Positions 45,479 through 54,093 of a stretch of 59,462 bases of DNA are shown piece by piece (the stretch's first letter is position 1; each line of letters opens with the position of its first letter). The notes under the pieces were generated by a model that saw nothing but the letters and a program-made list of their open reading frames with translations, did not search any database and was not told the origin of the DNA. Made by a program: the position numbers and the translations under genes. Origin of the DNA: Alphaproteobacteria bacterium (GTDB lineage: Bacteria; Pseudomonadota; Alphaproteobacteria; Rs-D84). The stretch lies in NCBI GenBank assembly GCA_017615655.1, contig JAFZZS010000007.1, forward strand, positions 1-59,462, read 5' to 3'.

Positions 45479-45684
45479 TTTAACGTCTCTAGTATTTCAA
45501 TAGATTGGTTGATTAGTTCGCTGGCGCGCGCATTTTTTGAACGCAAAGTACGTACCTGTTCGGTCAAAATGGCAACCTCTAGGTCGGTTTGTTTACCGGC
45601 ACTGACTGCAGTGGCGCGCAAATTGGCGGTTGCATCTTCCAGTTTTGCTAATTCTTGAAAAATCTGATCCTTTATATCTGACAT
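45475..45684 (-). CDS. Coiled-coil protein upstream of zapA (DUF4164/ZapB-like)
   Basis: 69 aa, one helical coiled coil (QELAKLEDATANLRATAVSA). Genes of this size before zapA in Alphaproteobacteria are annotated DUF4164 and may act as ZapB-like partners. No ribosome-binding site is seen; a TTGAAC-17-TAAAAT promoter ends 6 bases before the ATG, so the mRNA is predicted to be leaderless. Confidence 0.8.
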   Translation of the reverse strand: MSDIKDQIFQELAKLEDATANLRATAVSAGKQTDLEVAILTEQVRTLRSKNARASELINQSIEILETLK

Positions 45685-45690
45685 ATTGCC

Positions 45691-45719
45691 ATTTTAAGAT
45701 ATTTTTTATATGCGTTCAA
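45691..45719 (-). promoter_or_regulatory. Promoter of the coiled-coil/zapA pair, predicted leaderless
   Basis: Minus strand: TTGAAC (45719-45714), 17-base spacer, TAAAAT (45696-45691), then 6 bases to the ATG at 45684. Confidence 0.55.
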
Positions 45720-45729
45720 CCTTAAAATG

Positions 45730-45738
45730 TGATATAAT
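45730..45738 (+). promoter_or_regulatory. Extended -10 promoter, TGATATAAT
   Basis: TGTGATATAAT, the same 11-mer as at 17017 and 31221, for the gene at 45767. Confidence 0.5.
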
Positions 45739-45766
45739 CCTCCCGAAAGGGTTGTGAGGAAAGCTG

Positions 45767-46645
45767 ATGAAAAAGAAAATAGTATATATATCTGGTGCGG
45801 ATGTGTTTGATGTAAAAGATGTTCGTGCCGCATTTGACGAAGTTCGAAATACTCTTAATCTGGATTCGGATACAATATTATTCGGGGTTCCCGTAGATGA
45901 GGAATCTGAAATGACCGCACCACAACGGGTTGAAGCTAAATCAGATAAAGTCGATATACCAGAAGTTATACAAAAAGTTGTGCCCCAAGAACCCATTGTT
46001 GAGGAATCTATTACAGAAGATGTAGAAGAGATTACCGAAGAAATAATTCCAGAAATTGATTTACATAATTCAAACGAATCGATAGAAGATGATGCTAGCG
46101 ATACCGATTCGGATAAAAAAGATGCCCCAGTGGTGCCGATATCGTCTGTATTAGTTCCGAACAAAGAAGAAAAAACACCAAAAACCAAAAAGAAGCAAAA
46201 GGTTGAGGTTGTCAAAGAAGATGTTGCAGATACTATCGAAGTCCAAGAGGACGAGATTACAGACATGCTAAACGATGAAGTTCCAAGCGAATCTCCAGAA
46301 AAGACATTGGAAGAGTTGCTGGAAAGCATGGAACCCCTGCGTGAAGATATACAGCCAGATGTTCAGTCTGAATTGCCGTCAGAAATAAATGCTGATGAAG
46401 AAATTGATGCTACGTTGGAAAGTTTGGCCAGTGAATTTGCAGATAACCAATCAAAAATATCAACTAGTAAAAAGACTGCTGGTCGTGGAAAAATTGGCAA
46501 ACTGAAAAATATATTGCCATTTAAAAAAATGAAACGTGATGATACGGGGCTTATGGGTGATTTGTTCGGTTGGGCCGGAATTGCCGCAAATGATGAAGAT
46601 TTTACGATACCCGGATTCTTCACAAACGCCGCTGCAAAAAAATAA
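45767..46645 (+). CDS. Acidic, largely disordered protein, 292 aa
   Basis: GAGGAAAG ribosome-binding site. A short folded-looking start (KKKIVYISGADVFDVKDVRA and FGVPVD) is followed by about 170 residues of Glu/Asp/Lys-rich low-complexity sequence, then a Lys-rich basic block (KLKNILPFKKMKRDD) and a short hydrophobic end (IPGFFTNAAAKK). No signal peptide. It sits 6 bp before a two-helix membrane protein gene, so the two are probably an operon. The N-terminal domain plus basic end and disordered linker could tether something at the membrane. Family not recognised. Confidence 0.7.
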   Translation: MKKKIVYISGADVFDVKDVRAAFDEVRNTLNLDSDTILFGVPVDEESEMTAPQRVEAKSDKVDIPEVIQKVVPQEPIVEESITEDVEEITEEIIPEIDLHNSNESIEDDASDTDSDKKDAPVVPISSVLVPNKEEKTPKTKKKQKVEVVKEDVADTIEVQEDEITDMLNDEVPSESPEKTLEELLESMEPLREDIQPDVQSELPSEINADEEIDATLESLASEFADNQSKISTSKKTAGRGKIGKLKNILPFKKMKRDDTGLMGDLFGWAGIAANDEDFTIPGFFTNAAAKK

Positions 46646-46651
46646 TAAACA

Positions 46652-47179
46652 ATGAATCAAACAAGCCATATCATAAAACTACTTGAAAATGCCGGTTTAC
46701 ATGTTCGGAATATTACAGGTGGTTATATTGTTATGGAAGATCCTGCGTGCATATCGCGTGGCTTTCAAGATTTCTTTCATGATGCGTGGATTGTTATAAC
46801 GATTATCACGGGGCTGCTGGTGATGATGTGGGGCATATCCATGATACGTGGCGCCAAACAAGATATAAAGAACAATTTTAAAGTATTAGTTTTGATTCTA
46901 TCTATTTTATCTGTGACATGGCCTATATTGAATTTGATATATGGGGGTGATTTATTAGGCGCAGGCTGCAAGGATATAAAAGTTTCAATGACCGAGGTTA
47001 AATCACTTGTTTCTACACGTGTCGGTGGGGATGCAGACGCGGGGCTTTACGAAGATATAGATATTTATGATTCAGGTCAGGTATATATTCAAGATGATGA
47101 AATGCCAGAAGAACCAGATATAGATTACCTTTTTGAAGAAAAACCCGATGAGCCCGAAGATGCCCCAGGCAATACATAA
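46652..47179 (+). CDS. Two-helix membrane protein, 175 aa
   Basis: An N-terminal ~45 residues without a signal peptide, then two membrane helices (about 45-65 WIVITIITGLLVMMWGISMI and about 73-95 FKVLVLILSILSVTWPILNL) separated by a short KQDIKNN loop, then an acidic tail (about 130-175, Asp/Glu/Pro). The helical hairpin has a superficial likeness to VirB2/TrbC-type pilins, but the soluble ends and acidic tail do not fit, and there are no other T4SS genes nearby. Ends 3 bp before the convergent radC stop. Function unknown. Confidence 0.7.
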   Translation: MNQTSHIIKLLENAGLHVRNITGGYIVMEDPACISRGFQDFFHDAWIVITIITGLLVMMWGISMIRGAKQDIKNNFKVLVLILSILSVTWPILNLIYGGDLLGAGCKDIKVSMTEVKSLVSTRVGGDADAGLYEDIDIYDSGQVYIQDDEMPEEPDIDYLFEEKPDEPEDAPGNT

Positions 47180-47182
47180 ATG

Positions 47183-47869
47183 TTATTGCAAAAGCATTAA
47201 ATCACGCATTGAATACAGAATTCCACCGGATACAACACAATGATCATGCAAAATAACACCAATTGCATCAAGTTTGTTTTTTAATTCAACTGTTATTTGG
47301 ACATCTTCCTTCGAGAAAGATGTCTGTGCCTTGGGGTGATTATGCACTAATATTATAAATTTTGCCCCCAGTGTTATTGCGCGACCAATTATTTCACGTT
47401 CGTAAAGTGTGGTATAATCAATTGTTCCACGACTGTGCATTTCGTCTTCAAGTAATCTGCGATCGGAATCCAAATACAAAATATGCATCTCTTCAACGCC
47501 TTTGCCCCCAAGCAAAAGTTTACAATAATTATTAAATTGTTCGGGTGTATGGAAAATGGGAACGTCTGTACTTTCCATCTGATATCCGACAAGAAAAATT
47601 TTTTGAATGACTTTAAGAAATATCGCCGTATTTTTACCCATGCCAGGTATTCTGCATAATTCATCCAAAGGTGCGGAAAGTATCGGAAATATTCCACCAA
47701 ATTTTGAATATAACATTCGTGCAAGTGGACGCACATCACGACGCGGAATAGCATAACTTAACAACAATTCCAATAATTCATAATTTGCAAGTTTATCATC
47801 AAGAAAATTTTGTCGCAATCTTTCACGATGTCCGACATGCAATGATAAATCTAATTTTTTATCCGCCAT
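47183..47869 (-). CDS. radC: RadC family JAB/MPN-domain protein
   Basis: 228 aa. Helix-hairpin-helix (LCRIPGMGKNTA) then the JAMM motif: HNHPKAQTSFSKED (HxHx~8D) with Glu upstream. RadC proteins are metal-dependent, but their substrate is unknown and the DNA-repair role is doubtful. Follows map by 12 bp in the same direction, the order seen in Alphaproteobacteria. Confidence 0.92.
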   Translation of the reverse strand: MADKKLDLSLHVGHRERLRQNFLDDKLANYELLELLLSYAIPRRDVRPLARMLYSKFGGIFPILSAPLDELCRIPGMGKNTAIFLKVIQKIFLVGYQMESTDVPIFHTPEQFNNYCKLLLGGKGVEEMHILYLDSDRRLLEDEMHSRGTIDYTTLYEREIIGRAITLGAKFIILVHNHPKAQTSFSKEDVQITVELKNKLDAIGVILHDHCVVSGGILYSMRDLMLLQ

Positions 47870-47881
47870 TGTTTTAGTCCA

Positions 47882-48643
47882 CTAGGCCATTTTTTCTGTA
47901 AAGATTATTACACCATCTTCGGTTATACCAAGTGTATGTTCCCATTGTGCTGATAAGCCACCGTCTATGGTTCGCGCAGTCCAACCGTCTGCATCAATTT
48001 TACACTCTGGGCGACCGGTATTAATCATTGGTTCAATAGTAAATACCAATCCCGGAACCATTTTAACTTTATCCCAAATTTTATCATAGAAATGGTAAAT
48101 CTGTGGATCGTCATGCATAACTTTACCAATCCCATGACCGACAAAATCACGCGATATAGAAAAACCATGTGGTTTAACAATTGTTTCGATAGTTTTGCCT
48201 ATTTCCGAGAGTGGCACCCCAGGTGCACACACGGCAATTGCAGCATTCAGTGCATCTTGGCAAGTTTGTACCAGTTCGCGTGCACGCGGTGATACATTAC
48301 CAATCATAAACATACGTGATGAATCACCATGAAACCCTTTGTATTCTGCCGTTAAATCAACATTAACAATATCTCCATCTTTCAGTATAACATCTTCACT
48401 TGGTATTCCATGAACGATTACGTCATTTACTGATGTACAAATGCTTTTTGGATATCCTTGGTATCCCAGGTCTGAAGAACGTGCACCGTTTTCGTGTAAA
48501 AAATCTGCGACCATTCTGTCTATTTCGGCTGTTGATATCCCTGCACGAATATATGGGGTTATATAATCAAAACAACGTGCAACCAAATCACCAACGACAC
48601 GCAGACGTTTGAAATCTTTGGGTGCATACACAGATGATAACAT
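47882..48643 (-). CDS. map: Methionine aminopeptidase, type I
   Basis: 253 aa. Removes the initiator Met from nascent proteins. The metal ligands of the pita-bread fold are in place: Asp in VNVDLTAEYKGFHGDSS, His in FVGHGIGKVMH, Glu in FTIEPM and in WEHTLGI. HGIP is also conserved. It begins 1 bp after holA and precedes radC; all run in one direction. Confidence 0.95.
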   Translation of the reverse strand: MLSSVYAPKDFKRLRVVGDLVARCFDYITPYIRAGISTAEIDRMVADFLHENGARSSDLGYQGYPKSICTSVNDVIVHGIPSEDVILKDGDIVNVDLTAEYKGFHGDSSRMFMIGNVSPRARELVQTCQDALNAAIAVCAPGVPLSEIGKTIETIVKPHGFSISRDFVGHGIGKVMHDDPQIYHFYDKIWDKVKMVPGLVFTIEPMINTGRPECKIDADGWTARTIDGGLSAQWEHTLGITEDGVIIFTEKMA

Positions 48644-48644
48644 T

Positions 48645-49634
48645 TTAATTCCTCCGTTTAATAGACATCTTGTATGTTTTTAATACAAGTTTTAATGCGA
48701 AATCACGTAACAATATTTCTGACGGCATACCAGTCGTTCTAATCTGTGCTTCAAGTTCATTAAGACGAATCAAAACCGCGCTTATGTCATCACTGGTCCA
48801 TATTTTCATGGCAAAATTAAATTTGTCCGCAACTTTCCAAAATAGACGTGGCAATTGACCGTCAACAACCGCAGTTAGTAATGTTTTAAAATGCCTATCC
48901 AGCATACGAACCAACATGTTTGGTTCGGCGCCATCATATAATAACCTGTCAAGTGCCAACATTGTTTGTTGAATATGTCCGGCAGTCAAAGAGTACAGAA
49001 AATCATCAACATTAGATGCCCCTGTATCAGGCAGACATTTTTCTACATCATCCAAATCTATCGTTTTTTTATCGTCGACATAAAGTGCAATTTTACCAAG
49101 AAAACCACGCGTTATTCCGCGATCTCCACCAAGGTGTGTTGTCATGTAAATCATCGCATCAGGTGAAATTTCCTTGATACCGGCAACACTAAATAATTCT
49201 TTGCGTATCAAAGTTTCAAGTGTCTTGGCATCATCAGTATAACATGCAATTGCAGCAACATTGTCGTCCGATTCAAATAGTGTACGCAAAGAACCACCTG
49301 ATCGTAAATCACCAGCCGTTACAACAACCATGGCATCAAGTCCAGGATGTTGGACCAAATCTTTTATAATTTTAGAATCTGAATCACCAGCGTTAGAAAT
49401 GATAACCATTTTACGTCCACCAAACATTGATGGAGTGCAGGCTTCTGCAAAAAGAGCATCTTGTTTGTCACGTAAATCTGCAGAATCAATCGCAAAAATA
49501 TTATCCTTTTCAATTTCAAGAACATCTATGGATTTATCGCAAAGTTCATCGACCAACCCTGCATCAGGCCCATAAATTAGAACTGCCTTGACGGTGCTGA
49601 TACCTTTTGTAAAATCAGATTCTTTCCATTTCAT
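48645..49634 (-). CDS. holA: DNA polymerase III subunit delta
   Basis: 329 aa, near the family's usual length. The opening (VLIYGPDAGLVDELCDK) is the degenerate P-loop of the clamp-loader delta subunit, followed by LFAEACTPSMFGGRKMVII and the C-terminal helical domain. Delta opens the beta clamp. Its ATG overlaps the end of lptE by 4 bases (ATGA), as is typical of proteobacterial lptE-holA. Confidence 0.9.
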   Translation of the reverse strand: MKWKESDFTKGISTVKAVLIYGPDAGLVDELCDKSIDVLEIEKDNIFAIDSADLRDKQDALFAEACTPSMFGGRKMVIISNAGDSDSKIIKDLVQHPGLDAMVVVTAGDLRSGGSLRTLFESDDNVAAIACYTDDAKTLETLIRKELFSVAGIKEISPDAMIYMTTHLGGDRGITRGFLGKIALYVDDKKTIDLDDVEKCLPDTGASNVDDFLYSLTAGHIQQTMLALDRLLYDGAEPNMLVRMLDRHFKTLLTAVVDGQLPRLFWKVADKFNFAMKIWTSDDISAVLIRLNELEAQIRTTGMPSEILLRDFALKLVLKTYKMSIKRRN

Positions 49635-50092
49635 TTTTTACGTTCATACGCAGCAACGTCTGCGATTGCGCGTGTCCCAATTTTATCAGCCAACACGGTT
49701 ATGGTATTAGTAACAGCATTGTTATAAGAGGCGTTTGCTGCAACTAGATAACGAACAAATGTGTATGATTCCGATGCAACCTCGGTCCCAGATGCAATCG
49801 TTTCATCGCCATGTTGTAATGTATAATCAGCCTTTAGTTGTATTTCTTGCCACGTTGCATCGCCTGTAGGTTCCAAAGCTTTATATTTTGTTGTCGGATT
49901 TCGTAATGATACAGTAAGGGTATAAGGTGCGGTCGCATCTTTCTGTCCACCAAATTTGCTGTTTAATGCATTGCGTAACTCAATCCCATTAATACCACTG
50001 ATTGCCGGAACGTATATATCCGTGTTTTCGCCCGAAAACATCGGTGTAAAACCACATGCACATAACATTAAACAACATAAATATTTCTTCAT
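49631..50092 (-). CDS. lptE: LPS-assembly lipoprotein LptE
   Basis: 153 aa. Lipobox LCAC in MKKYLCCLMLCACGFTPMF. The FTPMF after the Cys and the strands YTLTVSLRN and YTLQHGDETIASGTEV fit LptE, the plug of the LptD lipopolysaccharide translocon. Directly upstream of holA, an order conserved in Proteobacteria. The presence of LptE implies an LPS-type outer leaflet. Confidence 0.88.
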   Translation of the reverse strand: MKKYLCCLMLCACGFTPMFSGENTDIYVPAISGINGIELRNALNSKFGGQKDATAPYTLTVSLRNPTTKYKALEPTGDATWQEIQLKADYTLQHGDETIASGTEVASESYTFVRYLVAANASYNNAVTNTITVLADKIGTRAIADVAAYERKK

Positions 50093-50182
50093 TTCTGTTC
50101 ACCTGTTAAACAAAAATATAGTTTTCTTGTTGAAATTTATTCATATAATACTTAGACTTTTAGTAAATCGCAAGGGGGAATG

Positions 50183-51424
50183 ATGAATATTTTTCTGATA
50201 ATGATAATGTCAATATTTATGGCGGCGTATTACATGTTTTTCGCACCATCTGCCCGTGTGCCAGAGCAAGAAACAGATCATGCAATTGCGGTGTCGGATT
50301 TGCGCTCTGTGGTGGAGTGCGCATTGGCGGTTCATAATGCGCAAATTGCCGGAACTGTATTTGATGATATATGTGTTGAGCAAAATAGCATAAAAAGCGA
50401 ATTTATTTGTTTAGATTCACGTCTTGCCATAACCTCGTGCGAGGCCAGCGGTCTTAAACGTCCCAATTTTAGTTTCATTATAACTACTACAGGTTCAATA
50501 GATAAATCAGATTACAATTCTATGATGGAAATATTAGAACAAAATTTTTCTACAAGTGGGTCATTCGGAATATATCAAGATGGGATAATTATATCTGGTG
50601 GAACGTCCGCAACGCGCGCGGTCCCAGATGCTATCCAAAAACAATTAGAATTACAAGATGGGCAAATTGTTTATATGACGCATTATGATGCACCTGATCC
50701 GGAACGCTTGTTTAGTGGCGACACGACAGATAACCTTGTGTGTCCGGCCGGTACAAACAAAACCTATAGATTTGGTCGTTGGCAATGCATAGGGTATAAC
50801 ATGAAAACAAGTTGTGGTGGTGATATGATATGGGATGACAGTCTGATGGAATGTGTCCCAGACGAATCACGTAAACCATTGTGTGCTGGGCGGCAGACAG
50901 CGGTTATTGTAGACGAAGTTTGGGAATGTGTGAATCCATTCGTTGAACAGCAATGTGGCGGCAACATGATTGCTAGGTTAAATTATGAAACGCTTGAATG
51001 GGAATGTGTTGAAGACCCAAATAAAATTTCTGCAGCAACAAAATGTAATATATCCGCAACCGCGGCAAAACGTGGTCGTGGGGGCGCGACAGTTCGAATC
51101 GCATCTAATATCTGCACAGATTGTGAAAAAATGATTTTAAACGAAGAAACATGTGAAACAACATGTGTACCAGATCCCCAGAAAGTTAGTGACACCCGTT
51201 GCTATCCAGGGCGCGGCACTGAATGCAAGGGGGCATCACGTGCGTTTTATTTCGGTTTTCCGAATCAGGCATATGTGCAAAATGTCCCAGAAGTTCCCGT
51301 ATCTTCGGTTCCATTTGATACTGAACATTCACAGAATCGTCGCTTTAATTGTCTTGATTGTGGCGATGGTACCATAGATAGTTCAAAATCTAAGCCACCA
51401 TATGTAGCGGTTTGTAACAAATAA
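50183..51424 (+). CDS. Membrane-anchored Cys-rich protein, 413 aa
   Basis: One N-terminal hydrophobic anchor (MNIFLIMIMSIFMAAYYMFFA), no cleavage site. Two ATGs in a row (50180, 50183); the second has better spacing (5 bases) to the AAGGGGG ribosome-binding site. Residues 30-165 form a pilin-like soluble domain with three Cys (VVECALAVHNAQI, ICLDSR), then from about 180 short Cys modules: WQCIGYNMKTSCGGDM, WECVNPFVEQQCGGNM, WECVEDPNK. The repeated W-x-C-V and C-G-G-[DN]-M pattern is like that of the truncated protein at 1. Probably an envelope or surface protein; role unknown. Confidence 0.75.
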   Translation: MNIFLIMIMSIFMAAYYMFFAPSARVPEQETDHAIAVSDLRSVVECALAVHNAQIAGTVFDDICVEQNSIKSEFICLDSRLAITSCEASGLKRPNFSFIITTTGSIDKSDYNSMMEILEQNFSTSGSFGIYQDGIIISGGTSATRAVPDAIQKQLELQDGQIVYMTHYDAPDPERLFSGDTTDNLVCPAGTNKTYRFGRWQCIGYNMKTSCGGDMIWDDSLMECVPDESRKPLCAGRQTAVIVDEVWECVNPFVEQQCGGNMIARLNYETLEWECVEDPNKISAATKCNISATAAKRGRGGATVRIASNICTDCEKMILNEETCETTCVPDPQKVSDTRCYPGRGTECKGASRAFYFGFPNQAYVQNVPEVPVSSVPFDTEHSQNRRFNCLDCGDGTIDSSKSKPPYVAVCNK

Positions 51425-51516
51425 TATCGCTTTTTGGTGCTATTATAGTGGAAAAATTGGTCAAAAGAATCGGTATATTTACCTAATAATATGTATTTAC
51501 GCATATTTTTATAAAA

Positions 51517-51532
51517 AAACTATATATAGTTA
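51517..51532. promoter_or_regulatory. Possible distal NrdR box
   Basis: AAACTATATATAGTTA, with the NrdR core CTATATATAG at 51520-51529. It is perfectly symmetrical but unpaired and 226 bp upstream of the next box. Confidence 0.3.
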
Positions 51533-51611
51533 TGTTTTAAAATTTTTTACCCATATATTGTAAAAAATGTATTTTTCGAATCGATTTTAGGTATATTTTT
51601 CCATTTTTCTT

Positions 51612-51634
51612 GACACAAAATACGTTTTGGTGTC
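51612..51634. promoter_or_regulatory. Dyad, GACAC...GTGTC
   Basis: Imperfect 23-bp palindrome (GACACAAAA ... TTTTGGTGTC), overlapping a TTGACA -35-like hexamer. An operator is possible; no regulator is assigned. Confidence 0.3.
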
Positions 51635-51742
51635 CTGTTTGAAAATTTTTTATTCGCTGAATCGTGCAGATATCCGCCATTTTTAAAAGTAAAGTAAAAA
51701 AATAAAAAAAATTACATTTTATATATTGTTTGCAAATCACAA

Positions 51743-51758
51743 AAACTATATATTGGTA
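51743..51758 (+). promoter_or_regulatory. NrdR box 1 (nrdD)
   Basis: Core CTATATATTG (51746-51755), a match to the family consensus CWATATMTWG. It overlaps the extended -10 (TGGTATAGA, 51754-51762). Confidence 0.65.
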
Positions 51759-51775
51759 TAGAAACGATAAAACAG

Positions 51776-51791
51776 ACACAATATATTGTGT
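51776..51791 (+). promoter_or_regulatory. NrdR box 2 (nrdD)
   Basis: ACACAATATATTGTGT, a perfect palindrome with core CAATATATTG, 33 bp from box 1 (three helical turns), as required for NrdR pairs. It lies in the predicted leader. Confidence 0.75.
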
Positions 51792-51818
51792 TTTTTGACA
51801 AAAATCGGAGTTTATATA

Positions 51819-53861
51819 ATGTCAGACACACAAAAAGAGATAAAAATGCAGATTGCACCAAAATTTGTTTGTAATGTAATGAGTGTAAAAAAACGTTCTG
51901 GTGAAACGGTCGCCTTTGATGCCAAGAAAATTTATAACGCTATTAAAAAAGCTGCGTGCGCTACAAATGAAATATCAGATGAATACGTTGCCCAAATCAC
52001 CAATGAAGTTTTGAATGATTTGGACAATAATTTTATGGGGCGGACACCATCTGTAGAGGAAATACAAGATATCGTCATCAGAAAACTTATGGATTCGCGT
52101 TCATACAAGACGGCCGAGGCATATATTATATATCGTCAAAAACATTCAGAAATTCGTAATGCTAACGTTGATGCAATTGAAATAATTGAAAGTTATGTTG
52201 GCGGTTCAAATTGGCGCATCAAGGAAAATGCAAACATTGGGTATTCTATTGGTGGGTTGATTTTACGTACCAGCGAGCGCGTCACAGCAGAATATTGGTT
52301 GAATATGTTTCCTGCTGAAATAGCAGATGCACATCGCAGCGCCGCAATTCATATTCATGACCTGGGGTGGTTAACTGGTTACTGTGCGGGGTGGTCTTTA
52401 CGTGAATTATTATACGAAGGTTTCAATGGGGTACCGGGGTATTTGCAATGTGAGCCAGCAAAGCATATGGCAACGGCTATATCACACATGGTTAACTTCC
52501 TTGGGACGTTACAAAACGAATTTGCTGGTGCTCAAGCTTTCTCGTCCGTGGATACATACTTGGCACCGTATGTCCGCATTGATAATATGTCGTATGCAGA
52601 TGTTAAGAATGCAATGCAGACATTGGTATTTAATTGTGCGGTTCCGTGTCGTTGGGGAACACAGACACCATTTATCAATTTTACATTTGATTGGACTTGT
52701 CCCGAGGATCTGAAGTCTCAACGTCCATTTGTCGGCAAAAAACAAGTTGATTTTACATACGGTGATTTACAGAAAGAAATGGATATGATAAATCGTGCAT
52801 TTATCGAGGTTATGACCGAAGGTGATGCTCATGGACGTCCATTTACCTTCCCAATCCCAACATATAACATAACAAACGATTTTCCATGGGATCATCCAAA
52901 TGTTAAACCTTTGTTTGATTTAGCGGCTAAATATGGAATTCCAAATTTTCAAAACTTTCTTAATTCCGATTTGAACCCGACGGATGTTCGTTCAATGTGT
53001 TGCCGTTTACGTTTAGATGTTCGTGAATTATTAAAGCGCGGTGGTGGTTTATTTGGATCTGCGGAAAAGACCGGTTCTATTGGGGTTGTGACGATAAACT
53101 TGTCGCGTCTAGGGTATACCCACAAAGGCGATCGCGAAGGCTTATTCCGCGAGCTTGAAAGATTGATGAATATGGGACGCGAAGTTCTGGAAATCAAACG
53201 TCGTGTTATAACGAAACATATGGAAAATGGGCTGTATCCATTTACAAAACGTTACCTGGGTAATTGGAATCATCATTTTTCAACCATTGGTGTAAATGGT
53301 GCGAATGAAATGGTACTAAACTTTACAGACGGCAAAGAAAATATTGCAACGCCATTTGGTAAAAAATTGGTTCTTGATTTAATGGATTTCATGCGTGACC
53401 GTTTGGCAACATTCCAAGAAGAAACCGGGAATCTGTATAACCTTGAAGCTACACCAGCCGAAGGTTGTTCTTATCGATTTGCAAAAACAGATGTTAAAAA
53501 TTTTCCGGATATTATAACGGCTGGCACGCGTGAGGCACCATATTATACAAATTCCACGCAGTTGCCGGTGAACTTTACCGATGATCCATTTGTTGCATTG
53601 GAACATCAAGAAGAATTGCAAAGAAAATATACTGGCGGAACAATGTTACATCTTTACATGGGTGAACCAGTATCATCTGGCGAGGCCGCACAGAAAATTG
53701 TCCGTACTATATTTGAAAACTACAAGATTCCGTACATGACACTTACCCCGACATTCTCGATATGTCCGAAACATGGGTATTTGCCAGGTCGGCACGAGTT
53801 TTGCCCTAAATGTGATGCAGAATTGGGAATAAACCCTGACGCAGCATCAAACAAGGCATAA
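51819..53861 (+). CDS. nrdD: Anaerobic (class III) ribonucleoside-triphosphate reductase, catalytic part without glycyl-radical domain
   Basis: 680 aa from the ATG at 51819 (GGAG 9 bases upstream). It reduces NTPs to dNTPs in the absence of oxygen. N-terminal ATP-cone (VKKRSGETVAFDAKKIYNAI, about 22-112), then the barrel with NCAVPCRWGTQTPFINF and the Cys-containing finger region RSMCCRLRLDVRELLKRGGG. The C-terminus has a zinc-type motif (ICPKHGYL ... FCPKCD) and then ends in ASNKA. The glycyl-radical motif RVxGY normally directly after this is missing; it is found in the next gene. The stop is TAA and the 42 bases to the next ATG stay open in the same frame. Regulated by NrdR boxes. Confidence 0.93.
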   Translation: MSDTQKEIKMQIAPKFVCNVMSVKKRSGETVAFDAKKIYNAIKKAACATNEISDEYVAQITNEVLNDLDNNFMGRTPSVEEIQDIVIRKLMDSRSYKTAEAYIIYRQKHSEIRNANVDAIEIIESYVGGSNWRIKENANIGYSIGGLILRTSERVTAEYWLNMFPAEIADAHRSAAIHIHDLGWLTGYCAGWSLRELLYEGFNGVPGYLQCEPAKHMATAISHMVNFLGTLQNEFAGAQAFSSVDTYLAPYVRIDNMSYADVKNAMQTLVFNCAVPCRWGTQTPFINFTFDWTCPEDLKSQRPFVGKKQVDFTYGDLQKEMDMINRAFIEVMTEGDAHGRPFTFPIPTYNITNDFPWDHPNVKPLFDLAAKYGIPNFQNFLNSDLNPTDVRSMCCRLRLDVRELLKRGGGLFGSAEKTGSIGVVTINLSRLGYTHKGDREGLFRELERLMNMGREVLEIKRRVITKHMENGLYPFTKRYLGNWNHHFSTIGVNGANEMVLNFTDGKENIATPFGKKLVLDLMDFMRDRLATFQEETGNLYNLEATPAEGCSYRFAKTDVKNFPDIITAGTREAPYYTNSTQLPVNFTDDPFVALEHQEELQRKYTGGTMLHLYMGEPVSSGEAAQKIVRTIFENYKIPYMTLTPTFSICPKHGYLPGRHEFCPKCDAELGINPDAASNKA

Positions 53862-53903
53862 GAATCAACACAGCAATACAAAACAAAAGGAAAGGAGAGT
53901 AAA

Positions 53904-54089
53904 ATGATTGCAAACGAACAACAAAGAACACCTTGCGAAGTTTTTTCACGCAGTATGGGATTTATCCGCCCAACCCGGAATTTTAATATTGGTAAATATT
54001 CCGAATTCTGTGAACGCAAGACCTTTACCGAGGCAAATAGTTTAACTGCTGGGGCACGTCACAGCGAATTGATGAAAAAGGCGGCATAA
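53904..54089 (+). CDS. Separate glycyl-radical domain of NrdD, 61 aa
   Basis: Starts after a strong ribosome-binding site (AAAGGAAAGGAGAG). Residues 10-42 read like the missing NrdD C-terminus: PCEVFSRSMGFIRP, then FNIGKYSEFCERKTF. Gly19 in SRSMGF corresponds to the radical Gly in the fused enzyme's SRVxGY. By analogy with GrcA/YfiD, which replaces the damaged radical domain of pyruvate formate-lyase, this peptide could dock on NrdD and be activated by NrdG, encoded 4 bp downstream. That NrdD lacks its own copy makes it essential rather than a spare. It keeps the frame of nrdD, so stop-codon readthrough to a fusion is formally possible. The tail after 42 is Ala/Lys-rich. Confidence 0.85.
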   Translation: MIANEQQRTPCEVFSRSMGFIRPTRNFNIGKYSEFCERKTFTEANSLTAGARHSELMKKAA

Positions 54090-54093
54090 TGTT

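Larger units (their letters stand above)
51425..51818. promoter_or_regulatory. 394-bp regulatory spacer upstream of nrdD
   Basis: AT-rich, with no open frame of note. It contains two NrdR-type boxes near the gene, a third, isolated one at 51517, a dyad at 51612 and an extended -10 at 51754. No RNA gene recognised. Confidence 0.65.

Noticed and set aside
46652..47179. VirB2/TrbC-type pilin of a type IV secretion system
   Set aside because: Only the two-helix layout agrees. No signal peptide, an acidic tail, and no other T4SS gene in the window.
53862..53903. NrdD split as a simple sequencing or frameshift error
   Set aside because: The frame is continuous but the gap carries a strong, well-spaced ribosome-binding site and 14 extra codons not found in fused enzymes, so a genuine second gene is likelier. 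Not excluded.
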